5,891 nucleotides of DNA from Tangfeifania sp. GTDB lineage: Bacteria; Bacteroidota; Bacteroidia; Bacteroidales; Prolixibacteraceae. Below, one piece after another: positions 1 through 5,776 of the stretch (position 1 is the stretch's first letter; each line of letters opens with the position of its first letter). The stretch covers positions 1 through 5,891 of the forward strand of contig JAGYMR010000182.1 of NCBI GenBank assembly GCA_018400515.1, given 5' to 3'. Made by a program: the position numbers and the translations under genes. The notes below the pieces were generated by a model, which did not search any database, had not been told where the DNA came from, and worked only from the letters and a program-made list of their open reading frames with translations.

Positions 1-40
1 AAGGCCCATGGAACTCGCATGAAATTTTATTATCTCAACA

Positions 41-66
41 GCCCATTTTACGGGCATTTTTATTTC
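41..66 (+). terminator. Rho-independent terminator of an off-window gene
   Basis: A GCCC (41-44) / GGGC (52-55) stem encloses a 7-base loop and is followed directly by a T-rich run, so it reads as a rightward intrinsic terminator. The reverse direction has no T run after the stem. It presumably ends a plus-strand gene to the left of the window. One reading frame stops at 20-22, just before the hairpin, but its 6 visible codons are too few to call a gene. The stem is short (4 bp), so termination strength is uncertain. Confidence 0.5.
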
Positions 67-87
67 ATTTTCAAAACAGACCCCCCA

Positions 88-333
88 TCATATAAACTTT
101 AATTGAAGTTGGCCGGGAGGCTCGCCGACTTCTGTTTTGTAGCACCGGCTTAAAATCCCAAACAGCATCACAATCAGATGTGTTCTTGCCTTGAACGCCT
201 TGTAGTAACGGTCAGCGTCATGCGTTCTTATCAGTGATGATATATTGACTTTTTGTGCCAAATCCATAACTTGTTCAAAAATCGGCTGTCCGACAAATTT
301 GATGGTACTCTTTATTTCTGTATTTTTATCCAT
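88..333 (-). pseudogene. Truncated IS4-family transposase (DUF4372 N-terminal domain)
   Basis: The 81-codon frame starts with MDKNT, followed by KFVGQPIFEQ (residues 12-21), a DRYYKAFKARTHL segment (41-53) and MLFGILSRC (56-64). This is the conserved N-terminal domain (DUF4372) found at the start of a group of IS4-type DDE transposases. Intact relatives are, from memory, several hundred residues long. Here family resemblance fades after Cys64 (near position 142), and the frame ends in an unrelated 17-residue tail. The whole DDE catalytic domain is absent, so the product cannot transpose anything. It is best read as a 3'-truncated relic. The tail could partly reflect a frameshift, since it still contains a TEV motif reminiscent of relatives, but no further homologous sequence follows. 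Confidence 0.8.
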
Positions 334-427
334 GTTGTAAAAGTTTTTAGCAAAATCAATTTACAACTTTGAAGGGAAACCGAAAGGGAGTACCTTCTAT
401 TTTATTTTTTTAGTCGGACACTAATGA
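88..427 (-). mobile_element. Remnant of an IS4-family insertion sequence
   Basis: The block contains the start of a transposase gene (88-333, minus strand) and its roughly 90-bp leader. The leader ends near 411-427 in a stretch reading TTAGTCGGACACTAATG, placed where the outer end of such an element would be. No inverted copy of that stretch is found to the left, and about four fifths of the transposase is missing. The other end has therefore been lost by deletion or rearrangement. The block is more A+T-rich than the sequence to its right, with the change at about 460. The call of a specific IS end is an inference from position; the transposase homology is the firm part. Confidence 0.5.
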
Positions 428-612
428 TATTTTTTGTAACTTTTTATTAAATAACAAAACATGCCGGAGGGATGGAGATCTTTGGCAGGGATTGCAGGCA
501 ACTGCTGGTAAAGGGCGTATGAATCTCTCTCTGGATATCAAAAGGGGAGGGGTTACCCACACTTTTCCGCATCCAGGGATGCCACTTCCTCCGCCCAAAA
601 AATTAAAAAGGG
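428..612. other. Noncoding region with several short inverted repeats
   Basis: I cannot assign a gene here. From about 461 the region becomes G+C-richer and contains several small inverted repeats. One is GCAG/CTGC closed by a GCAA (GNRA-type) tetraloop at 494-505. Another is GCATCC-AG-GGATGC at 569-582. A 6-bp pair, CGGAGG (465-470) with CCTCCG (588-593), would enclose most of the region. A plus-strand frame stays open from 414 to 653 but has no good start and no recognisable protein. The region could be a structured leader of the next gene, a small RNA, or debris beside the IS remnant. Confidence 0.3.
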
Positions 613-1011
613 ATGCATATTTTATTGAGATTCAAAACATTAATGACCGTTAAAGCCATTGTTTGTTTCATTCTGGGGATCATTCTTCTGGTCATCCCCG
701 GACCATCATTTTCCTTAATGGGGGTTGCACTGGCTGCCGGGGGAATTTTTGCTGTCAGGGAATACGGTACCTCCCTGCTGGGGATCTTTGTTCTTACCTC
801 CATCGGACGGAGTGTTCAGAAGTCAAAGGCCCGGGAGGCCATTATTCTTGCTTTAGTCCTGTTTGACGGGATTGGTTTCGTGTTATCCCTGATTGCTGTG
901 TTGGCAGGGACTTTGAATGCATGGGGATGGATCATTGCATTCATCTACCTCTTCTTTGCACTGGGCTTTGGCTATTACCTGTACCAGGAGAAACGGAAAA
1001 TCAGGGGGTAA
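613..1011 (+). CDS. Small four-helix integral membrane protein, function unknown
   Basis: The 132-residue product is almost entirely hydrophobic. It has about four predicted transmembrane segments: residues 15-30, 32-49, 75-98 and 104-124. A basic N-terminus (LLRFK), a short polar loop with RSVQKSKAR at 66-74 and a basic C-terminal tail (EKRKIRG) suggest both termini and the middle loop face the cytoplasm. I do not recognise a named family or any catalytic motif. Two starts are possible: ATG 613, with an A-rich leader and a GGG touching the start codon, or ATG 643, which drops ten residues and keeps all four helices. I chose 613 because the extra residues form a plausible basic cap before the first helix. 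A 0.2 kb gap separates it from the cytochrome gene, so an operon is possible but not shown. Confidence 0.8.
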   Translation: MHILLRFKTLMTVKAIVCFILGIILLVIPGPSFSLMGVALAAGGIFAVREYGTSLLGIFVLTSIGRSVQKSKAREAIILALVLFDGIGFVLSLIAVLAGTLNAWGWIIAFIYLFFALGFGYYLYQEKRKIRG

Positions 1012-1243
1012 AGACCATTTTTCGTGTTTTTCTTTGGGGCGGATGCAAATTCGATCCCGGTGGGAATCCTGTTATCCAGGGCTTTTCATGGAGAAAGTTC
1101 AGGATCGGATTACAAATTTGCTCCTGCGGTACAGGCCACATTTTGTCCTGGATCCGGCGTAAAAGCAGCATAAATAAAAATTACCTCCCGAGCTTCCATC
1201 TTTCCAAAAATATAGCAATATTTGTGGTATAAAAATATTGGCT
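1012..1243 (+). promoter_or_regulatory. Upstream region of the cytochrome gene; weak promoter candidate
   Basis: This gap has no gene that I can support. The best match to the Bacteroidota -7 element (TAnnTTTG) is AATATTTG at 1217-1224, one mismatch from consensus. It would place transcription start near 1228-1232 and leave a very short leader before ATG 1244. No TTG-type -33 element sits at the expected distance. A second one-mismatch match, CAAATTTG, lies at about 1115-1122. No intrinsic terminator for the preceding gene is visible, so read-through from it is also possible. Confidence 0.25.
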
Positions 1244-3610
1244 ATGGCGGGTAGAACGGTTATTTTTTTTCTGATCATCCTTTTTGGTTCCCTCTCTTTT
1301 TCCTGCAAACACAAGAAAAACAACCAGCAGACAGCAGATACCACCTTTTCTGGGTCGGAAAGCTGCATTGATTGCCACGAACGGTTTTATGAGCTGTGGG
1401 CGCCTTCGTGGCATGGAAAGGCCATGCAGCCCGTCAATGCCGGCTTTGTTGCTGAGTACCGGCTGCCTGCCGAAGTTCCTGTGGAGGTGGAAGGAAAACA
1501 GTACCACATCACCTACGAAGACTCCTCTATGATTATGGTGGAAAAGAAAGACGGGGAGGTTTTGAAAGAGTATCCACTGGTTTGGTCCCTCGGGGGACGC
1601 AATGTTTTTTGTTTTCTGACGCCCCTGGATAAGGGGAAGCTGCAGACCATTCCCCTGGCTTATGATATGAACCGGGAGCAATGGTTCAACTATCCCGCCT
1701 CCAGTATCCGGCATTTCGGGGAGGAGGAGGAAGACGAGGCCCTTCCCTGGAAAGATCCGATGTATACTTTTAACACCGGCTGCTACAACTGCCATGTGAG
1801 TCAGCTGAGCACCAACTTCGACCTGGCGACTGAAACGTATCACACCACCTGGCGGGAGCCGGGCATTAACTGCGAAACCTGCCACGGTCCCAGTGCCGAA
1901 CACGTGGAAGTGTGCCGGGAGGCCGAAAAGACCGGAGAGGAGCCCGAAGACCTGAAGATCATCATTACGAGTACCTTCACCCCCGAACAGCATGATGCCT
2001 CCTGTGCGCCCTGCCATGCCAAAGTCACCCCCGTCACGGCCAGTTATATGCCCGGTGAACCATTTTTTGACCATTTTGATATTGCCACCCTCGAAGATCC
2101 CGATTTTTATCCGGATGGCCGGGATCTGGGTGAGAATTACACCATGACCGGCTGGATGATGAATCCCTGCAAGGAGGAGAGCGACCTGAACTGTGTCACC
2201 TGCCACACCTCCAGCGGGCGGAACCGTTTCAGCGAGAACCCCAACGATGCCTGCACCTCGTGCCACGAATACAACGGAACCCATTTGCAGGAACATACCA
2301 TGCATGAGCCCGGCAGTGAGGGATCGGTCTGTGTCAATTGCCATGCACCTACACGGGAATTTGTAGGGCATTTCCTGCGCAGCGACCACTCATTCAGGCC
2401 GCCCATGCCGGAAGCCACCATCAAATTTGGTTCGCCTAACGCCTGCAACAGCTGCCATACCGATGAAAGCCCTGAATGGGCCAATGAGATCGTTAAATCG
2501 CGGACCAACGGGGATTATCAGGAAGAGACGCTCTACTGGGCTCAGCTGATAAAGGAGGCCCGTGAGGGGCAGTGGGAACGGCTGGATGAAATGCTGGACA
2601 TCATTGAAAAAGATGCCTACGGAGAGGTGGTGGTTACCTCTTTTATCCGGCTGCTGAACAGCTGTTCTGATGAGAAGAAATGGAGTACTATCCTTGGGGC
2701 CCTGCAGGACAATGAATCCCCGCTTGTCAGGGCTGCTGCCGCCACCGCCCTCTCCGGAAACCTGTCGGAGGAGGCGAAAAATGCCTTGTTGACCGCTGCA
2801 GCGGATGACTACCGGGTGGTGCGTGTTTCGGCCGCTCTTTCGTTATCTCCCTTTGGCGACGACCGGTTCACCACTGCCGAAGCTACCACCAGGGGTGAAG
2901 CCACCGATGAATACATCGGGTCGCTGCTGGCCCGTCCGGACAACTGGAGTTCGCACTACAACAAGGGACTGTTTCACCAAAACCGCGGGGAGGTACAAAA
3001 GGCGCTAAATTCCTATGAAACAGCGGCCCGGTTGTATCCGCATGCCCTGCTGCCACTCATCAACAGCAGTGTGCTCTACTCCTCGGTCGGAAATACTACC
3101 AAAGCGGAAGAGAACCTGCGGAAAGCGGTTCAGCATGAGCCTGATAATGAAGCAGCTAATCTGAATCTGGGATTGCTGCTGGCCGAGCAGGGGAAAATGC
3201 AGGAGGCTGAAGCGGCATTGCGGAGGGCACTGGAAGCCAATCCACAGCAGGCTGTCGCCGCCTACAACCTGAGCGTCATTGCCTCTAAACAAAGCGTAGC
3301 CCGGGCGGTGGAATATGCATCCATAGCAGCTGAAAGCCGGCCCGAAGAACCTAAATATGCCTATACCCTGGCCTATTATCAACTGGAGAACAACGAAAAA
3401 GAGAAGGCCATCGCCACCCTGAAGAAGCTGATCGATGACCACCCCCTTTACCTCAATGCCGTGAGCTTTCTGGGGGATATTTACATGCGCGACGGGCGCG
3501 TGAAAGATACCGAAGCACTCTATGAAAGAGCGCTGGAAACACCGGGAATCTCCCAAAGAGATCAGGAAGCCCTCCGGCAGGCATTGACTTCCATCCGGCA
3601 GTCGCTCTGA
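1244..3610 (+). CDS. Octahaem c-type cytochrome lipoprotein with HEAT-like and TPR repeats
   Basis: This 788-residue exported protein is probably an electron carrier or multihaem oxidoreductase; no substrate can be assigned. A hydrophobic signal peptide ends in LSFSC (Cys21), a lipoprotein-type site. The following residues, KHKKNN, lack the acidic surface-export signature described for Bacteroidota lipoproteins, which favours the periplasmic side. Eight CxxCH haem c motifs start at residues 41, 180, 210, 254, 317, 337, 363 and 401. The CETCHGPSAEH form at motif 3 and SWHGKAM after motif 1 resemble the cytochrome c554-type multihaem group. A haem-free, probably beta-rich insert lies between motifs 1 and 2. 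Twelve further histidines up to residue 405 could be distal haem ligands. Residues 478-543 look like two HEAT-type units, and 568-770 form six TPRs. A TTG codon at 1238 is in frame, but ATG 1244 is the more natural start. There is no clear Shine-Dalgarno sequence. The yaaA gene follows after 32 bp. Multihaem-TPR proteins occur in Bacteroidota and Planctomycetota genomes, mostly without known function. Confidence 0.92.
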   Translation: MAGRTVIFFLIILFGSLSFSCKHKKNNQQTADTTFSGSESCIDCHERFYELWAPSWHGKAMQPVNAGFVAEYRLPAEVPVEVEGKQYHITYEDSSMIMVEKKDGEVLKEYPLVWSLGGRNVFCFLTPLDKGKLQTIPLAYDMNREQWFNYPASSIRHFGEEEEDEALPWKDPMYTFNTGCYNCHVSQLSTNFDLATETYHTTWREPGINCETCHGPSAEHVEVCREAEKTGEEPEDLKIIITSTFTPEQHDASCAPCHAKVTPVTASYMPGEPFFDHFDIATLEDPDFYPDGRDLGENYTMTGWMMNPCKEESDLNCVTCHTSSGRNRFSENPNDACTSCHEYNGTHLQEHTMHEPGSEGSVCVNCHAPTREFVGHFLRSDHSFRPPMPEATIKFGSPNACNSCHTDESPEWANEIVKSRTNGDYQEETLYWAQLIKEAREGQWERLDEMLDIIEKDAYGEVVVTSFIRLLNSCSDEKKWSTILGALQDNESPLVRAAAATALSGNLSEEAKNALLTAAADDYRVVRVSAALSLSPFGDDRFTTAEATTRGEATDEYIGSLLARPDNWSSHYNKGLFHQNRGEVQKALNSYETAARLYPHALLPLINSSVLYSSVGNTTKAEENLRKAVQHEPDNEAANLNLGLLLAEQGKMQEAEAALRRALEANPQQAVAAYNLSVIASKQSVARAVEYASIAAESRPEEPKYAYTLAYYQLENNEKEKAIATLKKLIDDHPLYLNAVSFLGDIYMRDGRVKDTEALYERALETPGISQRDQEALRQALTSIRQSL

Positions 3611-3642
3611 CTTTAGAATTCGTTTGGGTAAAAATATATAGT

Positions 3643-4413
3643 ATGCTGATCGTTATTTCACCTGCCAAGTCGCTCGATTTTAAAACACCGTCCCGCATAC
3701 CGGACCACACCATTCCGGAATTGCTGGAAGAATCCGGAAAACTGGCCGAAAAACTCCGCCAGTACAAGGCGAAGGATCTCTCGGAGCTCATGGGGGTTTC
3801 TGCTTCGCTGGGAATTTTGAATTACGAACGGTTTCAGACCTGGCATACCCCTTTTTCACCCGGGAATGCCAAACAGGCGCTTCTGGCGTTTAACGGGGCT
3901 GTTTTTGCCGGGATTGATGCCGCCACGCTTCCGGAGGATAAACTCCGGCAGGCGCAGAAACACCTGCGCATTTTATCGGGGTTGTACGGGGTGCTGAAAC
4001 CGCTGGACTTGATGCAGCCTTACCGGCTCGAAATGGGGACGAAATTCCGTTACGGGGAGCATAAAGACCTCTACGCTTTCTGGAAAGGGAAGATCACCCC
4101 GAAAATTCAGGAAGCCATTGACGCCTCGGGGAGTAAGGTACTCGTCAACCTGGCTTCCAATGAATACTATAAGAGCATCGATGCAAAACAATTGGATGCG
4201 TCGGTTGTGACCCCGGCGTTTAAGGATCTGAAAAACGGGACTTATAAGATGATCTCCATATATGCCAAGAGGGCCCGCGGACTGATGACCCGGTTTATTC
4301 TGGAGAATGACATCGCTGAGGCCGGGGATCTGCAGGCATTCGATGCCGAAGGCTACCATTTCAATCCACGGTTGTCGAAACCCGGCCAGCCGGTTTTTAC
4401 GAGGGATAAGTAG
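3643..4413 (+). CDS. yaaA: Peroxide stress protein YaaA (DUF328/UPF0246)
   Basis: This cytoplasmic protein of 256 residues matches the usual length of the family (about 258 in E. coli). Diagnostic blocks are all present: ISPAKSLDF at 5-13, FNGAVFAGIDA at 83-93, LSGLYGVLKPLDLMQPYRLE at 111-130, LVNLASNEYYK at 167-177, MISIYAKRARGLMTRFI at 203-219 and FNPRLSKPGQPVF at 240-252. In E. coli, YaaA is induced under peroxide stress and keeps unincorporated iron low, limiting Fenton damage; DNA binding has also been reported for the family. The start at ATG 3643 begins exactly with the conserved MLIVISPAK block and has an A-rich leader without a Shine-Dalgarno sequence. It lies 32 bp after the cytochrome gene with no terminator between, so cotranscription is plausible. 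It converges on the flavodiiron gene. No OxyR or PerR site can be recognised in the short upstream gap. Confidence 0.95.
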   Translation: MLIVISPAKSLDFKTPSRIPDHTIPELLEESGKLAEKLRQYKAKDLSELMGVSASLGILNYERFQTWHTPFSPGNAKQALLAFNGAVFAGIDAATLPEDKLRQAQKHLRILSGLYGVLKPLDLMQPYRLEMGTKFRYGEHKDLYAFWKGKITPKIQEAIDASGSKVLVNLASNEYYKSIDAKQLDASVVTPAFKDLKNGTYKMISIYAKRARGLMTRFILENDIAEAGDLQAFDAEGYHFNPRLSKPGQPVFTRDK

Positions 4414-4493
4414 TCTGATCAATCCTCCCCTTTTTTCAACCCTCAGGGTTTCCGGACCCGTATGGGTAAAAAAACTAAGGGTTTAAGGTGGTG
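4414..4493. repeat. Nested inverted repeats between convergent genes
   Basis: The 80-bp gap between the ends of yaaA and the flavodiiron gene holds several overlapping ACCC/GGGT repeats. The perfect palindrome AACCCTCAGGGTT lies at 4438-4450. ACCC-GTAT-GGGT lies at 4456-4467. AACCCTCAG (4438-4446) can also pair with CTAAGGGTT (4475-4483), with one mismatch that becomes a G-U wobble in the minus-strand transcript. T runs occur at 4431-4436 (plus) and, for the minus strand, at 4474-4468. Neither follows a stem in the standard order, so a bidirectional terminator is likely from position but not textbook in form. Confidence 0.4.
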
Positions 4494-5687
4494 CTACGGC
4501 TCCTGCTCCAGTTTATCGGCCATGGTGTCGGCCAGCTGTATCAGCTGTTCACGCGCAGCGGTCTTTAAGGCGCCTTTCTCCTCTATGGGTTCATTCACCA
4601 TTTCCCATTTAATTTTTTCGGCGAAGAGTTTCAGATTTTTTACTCCGCCGCCACTCCACGAGAAGTTGCCGAAAATTCCCAGCAAGCGGTTTTTGGGCGC
4701 CGCATGTTCGATGGCGGAAATCAGGTTTTCCACGGCAGGGAACAGGGTGTTGTTGTAGGCGGGACTTCCCACGATGAATCCTTTGTATTTGAAAATGTCG
4801 TTGAGGATCCAGGAAACATGGGTCTTTGAGGCATCGTGGATGCGGATGTTCCTGATTCCGCGGACTGCCAGCCGGCGGGCAATTGTTTCCGCCATTTTCT
4901 GGGTATTGCCGTACATGGAGCCGTAGACAATGACCACGCCGGTATCGGCATTGTAAGAGCTCCATTTGTCGTACCGTTCCAGGATCCACTTCAGGTTGGT
5001 CCGCCAGACCGGCCCGTGGGTGGCACCGATCATTTTGATGTCCAGCGGAGCCAGTTTTTTCAGGGCCCTTTGCGTATGCGGGCAGTATTTTCCCACAATG
5101 TTGGTAAAATACCGCATGGCTTCCGTCTCGTAGAAATCCAGGTTGATCTCATCGTCGAAGATGCCCCCGTCGAGGGTTCCGAAGCTGCCGAATGCATCGC
5201 CCGAGAAGAGGATCCCGTTGGTTTCCTCGAAGGTGACCATGGTCTCGGGCCAGTGGACCATCGGTATGGTCTGGAACTGCAGCCGGTGCCGGCCCAGATC
5301 CAGGGTGGAATCGTCGTGCACCAGTTCGGTCTTTTCCGGTTTCAGGTAAAAATTCTCCACCAGGGCGAAGGTTTTTTTATTTCCCACCAGCGTGATGTCC
5401 GGGTATTTTTGAACGATCGCCTTCAGGGCACCGGAGTGATCAGGCTCCATGTGATTGATCACCAGGTAATCGACCGGCCTTCCACCGGTGATTTCCTCAA
5501 TATCGTCCAGGTATTCATCGATATAGGAGCGTTCAACGGTATCGACCAGGGCGATCTTTTCGTCAACGACCAGGTAGGAGTTGTACGAAATGCCCTGCGG
5601 AAGGGGCCAGAGGTTTTCGAACAGATGGGTGCGGCGGTCGTTGTATCCTAAAAAGTAAATGTCTTTGGCTAAATTTTCGTAGTGCAT
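4494..5687 (-). CDS. Class A flavodiiron protein (O2/NO reductase, FprA-like)
   Basis: This 397-residue cytoplasmic enzyme has the two-domain core of flavodiiron proteins, which reduce O2 to water and/or NO to N2O with electrons usually supplied by rubredoxin. The N-terminal metallo-beta-lactamase-like domain carries every diiron ligand: H79, E81, D83 and H84 in NHMEPDHSG, then H145 (VHWPETM), D164 (FSGDAFG) and H224 (ATHGPVW). The C-terminal flavodoxin domain starts near residue 250 and has FMN-contacting loops YGSMYGNTQ (255-263), SPAYNNTLFP (308-317) and FGNFSWSGG (339-347). There is no C-terminal rubredoxin or reductase domain, so it is the minimal class and needs a separate electron donor, which is not in this window. 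The start at 5687 gives the usual N-terminus leading to DRRTHLFENLWPLP (18-30). Whether O2 or NO is preferred cannot be read from the sequence. It converges on yaaA and has its own promoter. Confidence 0.95.
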   Translation of the reverse strand: MHYENLAKDIYFLGYNDRRTHLFENLWPLPQGISYNSYLVVDEKIALVDTVERSYIDEYLDDIEEITGGRPVDYLVINHMEPDHSGALKAIVQKYPDITLVGNKKTFALVENFYLKPEKTELVHDDSTLDLGRHRLQFQTIPMVHWPETMVTFEETNGILFSGDAFGSFGTLDGGIFDDEINLDFYETEAMRYFTNIVGKYCPHTQRALKKLAPLDIKMIGATHGPVWRTNLKWILERYDKWSSYNADTGVVIVYGSMYGNTQKMAETIARRLAVRGIRNIRIHDASKTHVSWILNDIFKYKGFIVGSPAYNNTLFPAVENLISAIEHAAPKNRLLGIFGNFSWSGGGVKNLKLFAEKIKWEMVNEPIEEKGALKTAAREQLIQLADTMADKLEQEP

Positions 5688-5709
5688 GCGATCGGTTTTT
5701 ATTTTACTG

Positions 5710-5717
5710 CAAATTTA
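5710..5717 (-). promoter_or_regulatory. Bacteroidota -7 promoter element of the flavodiiron gene
   Basis: Read on the minus strand, this is TAAATTTG, an exact match to the TAnnTTTG -7 consensus used by the Bacteroidota primary sigma factor. Transcription would start near 5703-5706, giving a leader of under 20 bases that is A-rich and lacks a Shine-Dalgarno sequence, as is common in the phylum. The region where a TTG-type -33 element should lie has no good match, so the promoter may be weak or depend on an activator. Confidence 0.6.
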
Positions 5718-5736
5718 ACGATTTTGATTGAATTTA

Positions 5737-5748
5737 CCGGACTTCCGG
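5737..5748. promoter_or_regulatory. Palindrome upstream of the flavodiiron promoter
   Basis: CCGGACTTCCGG is a near-perfect dyad (CCGGA/TCCGG around CT), centred roughly 36 bases upstream of the predicted transcription start. It occupies the place of the missing -33 element. The location suits a regulator binding site, though no regulator is known for this exact sequence. Its 3' half, TCCGGC at 5744-5749, can alternatively pair with GCCGGA at 5771-5776 and form a hairpin just after the upstream gene. That hairpin has no T run after it, so it is a poor terminator. Confidence 0.3.
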
Positions 5749-5776
5749 CTCTTCAACAAATCTTTTGCTGGCCGGA

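Noticed and set aside
410..598. Minus-strand 62-codon frame between the IS remnant and the membrane-protein gene
   Set aside because: It has no recognisable motif, an unusual composition, and overlaps the likely IS end; not supported as a gene.
1044..1070. tRNA-like T-loop (ATTCGATCCCGG)
   Set aside because: The five bases on either side of the loop do not pair, and no acceptor, D or anticodon arm can be drawn around it.
1082..1232. Short frames in the gap before the cytochrome gene, including a 29-codon minus-strand frame
   Set aside because: None has a ribosome-binding signal, recognisable domain or protein-like composition; chance is the simplest explanation.
1238..1246. TTG at 1238 as the start of the cytochrome gene
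   Set aside because: ATG 1244 lies two codons downstream, is the commoner start codon and leaves the signal peptide intact. Neither has a Shine-Dalgarno sequence.
1181..2389. Long open minus-strand frame of about 400 codons opposite the cytochrome gene
   Set aside because: The plus strand carries eight haem motifs and a continuous recognised protein here. The opposite frame reads as a low-complexity G, V, F and I-rich mirror with no known motif.
1244..2458. Cytochrome c nitrite reductase (NrfA) identity for the multihaem domain
   Set aside because: There are eight standard CxxCH motifs and no CxxCK active-site motif, and the spacing differs from the pentahaem NrfA pattern.
4836..5651. 271-codon plus-strand frame opposite the flavodiiron gene
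   Set aside because: It mirrors a fully recognised flavodiiron coding sequence with all metal ligands. Its translation is repetitive in H, V, D and Q and matches no family I know.
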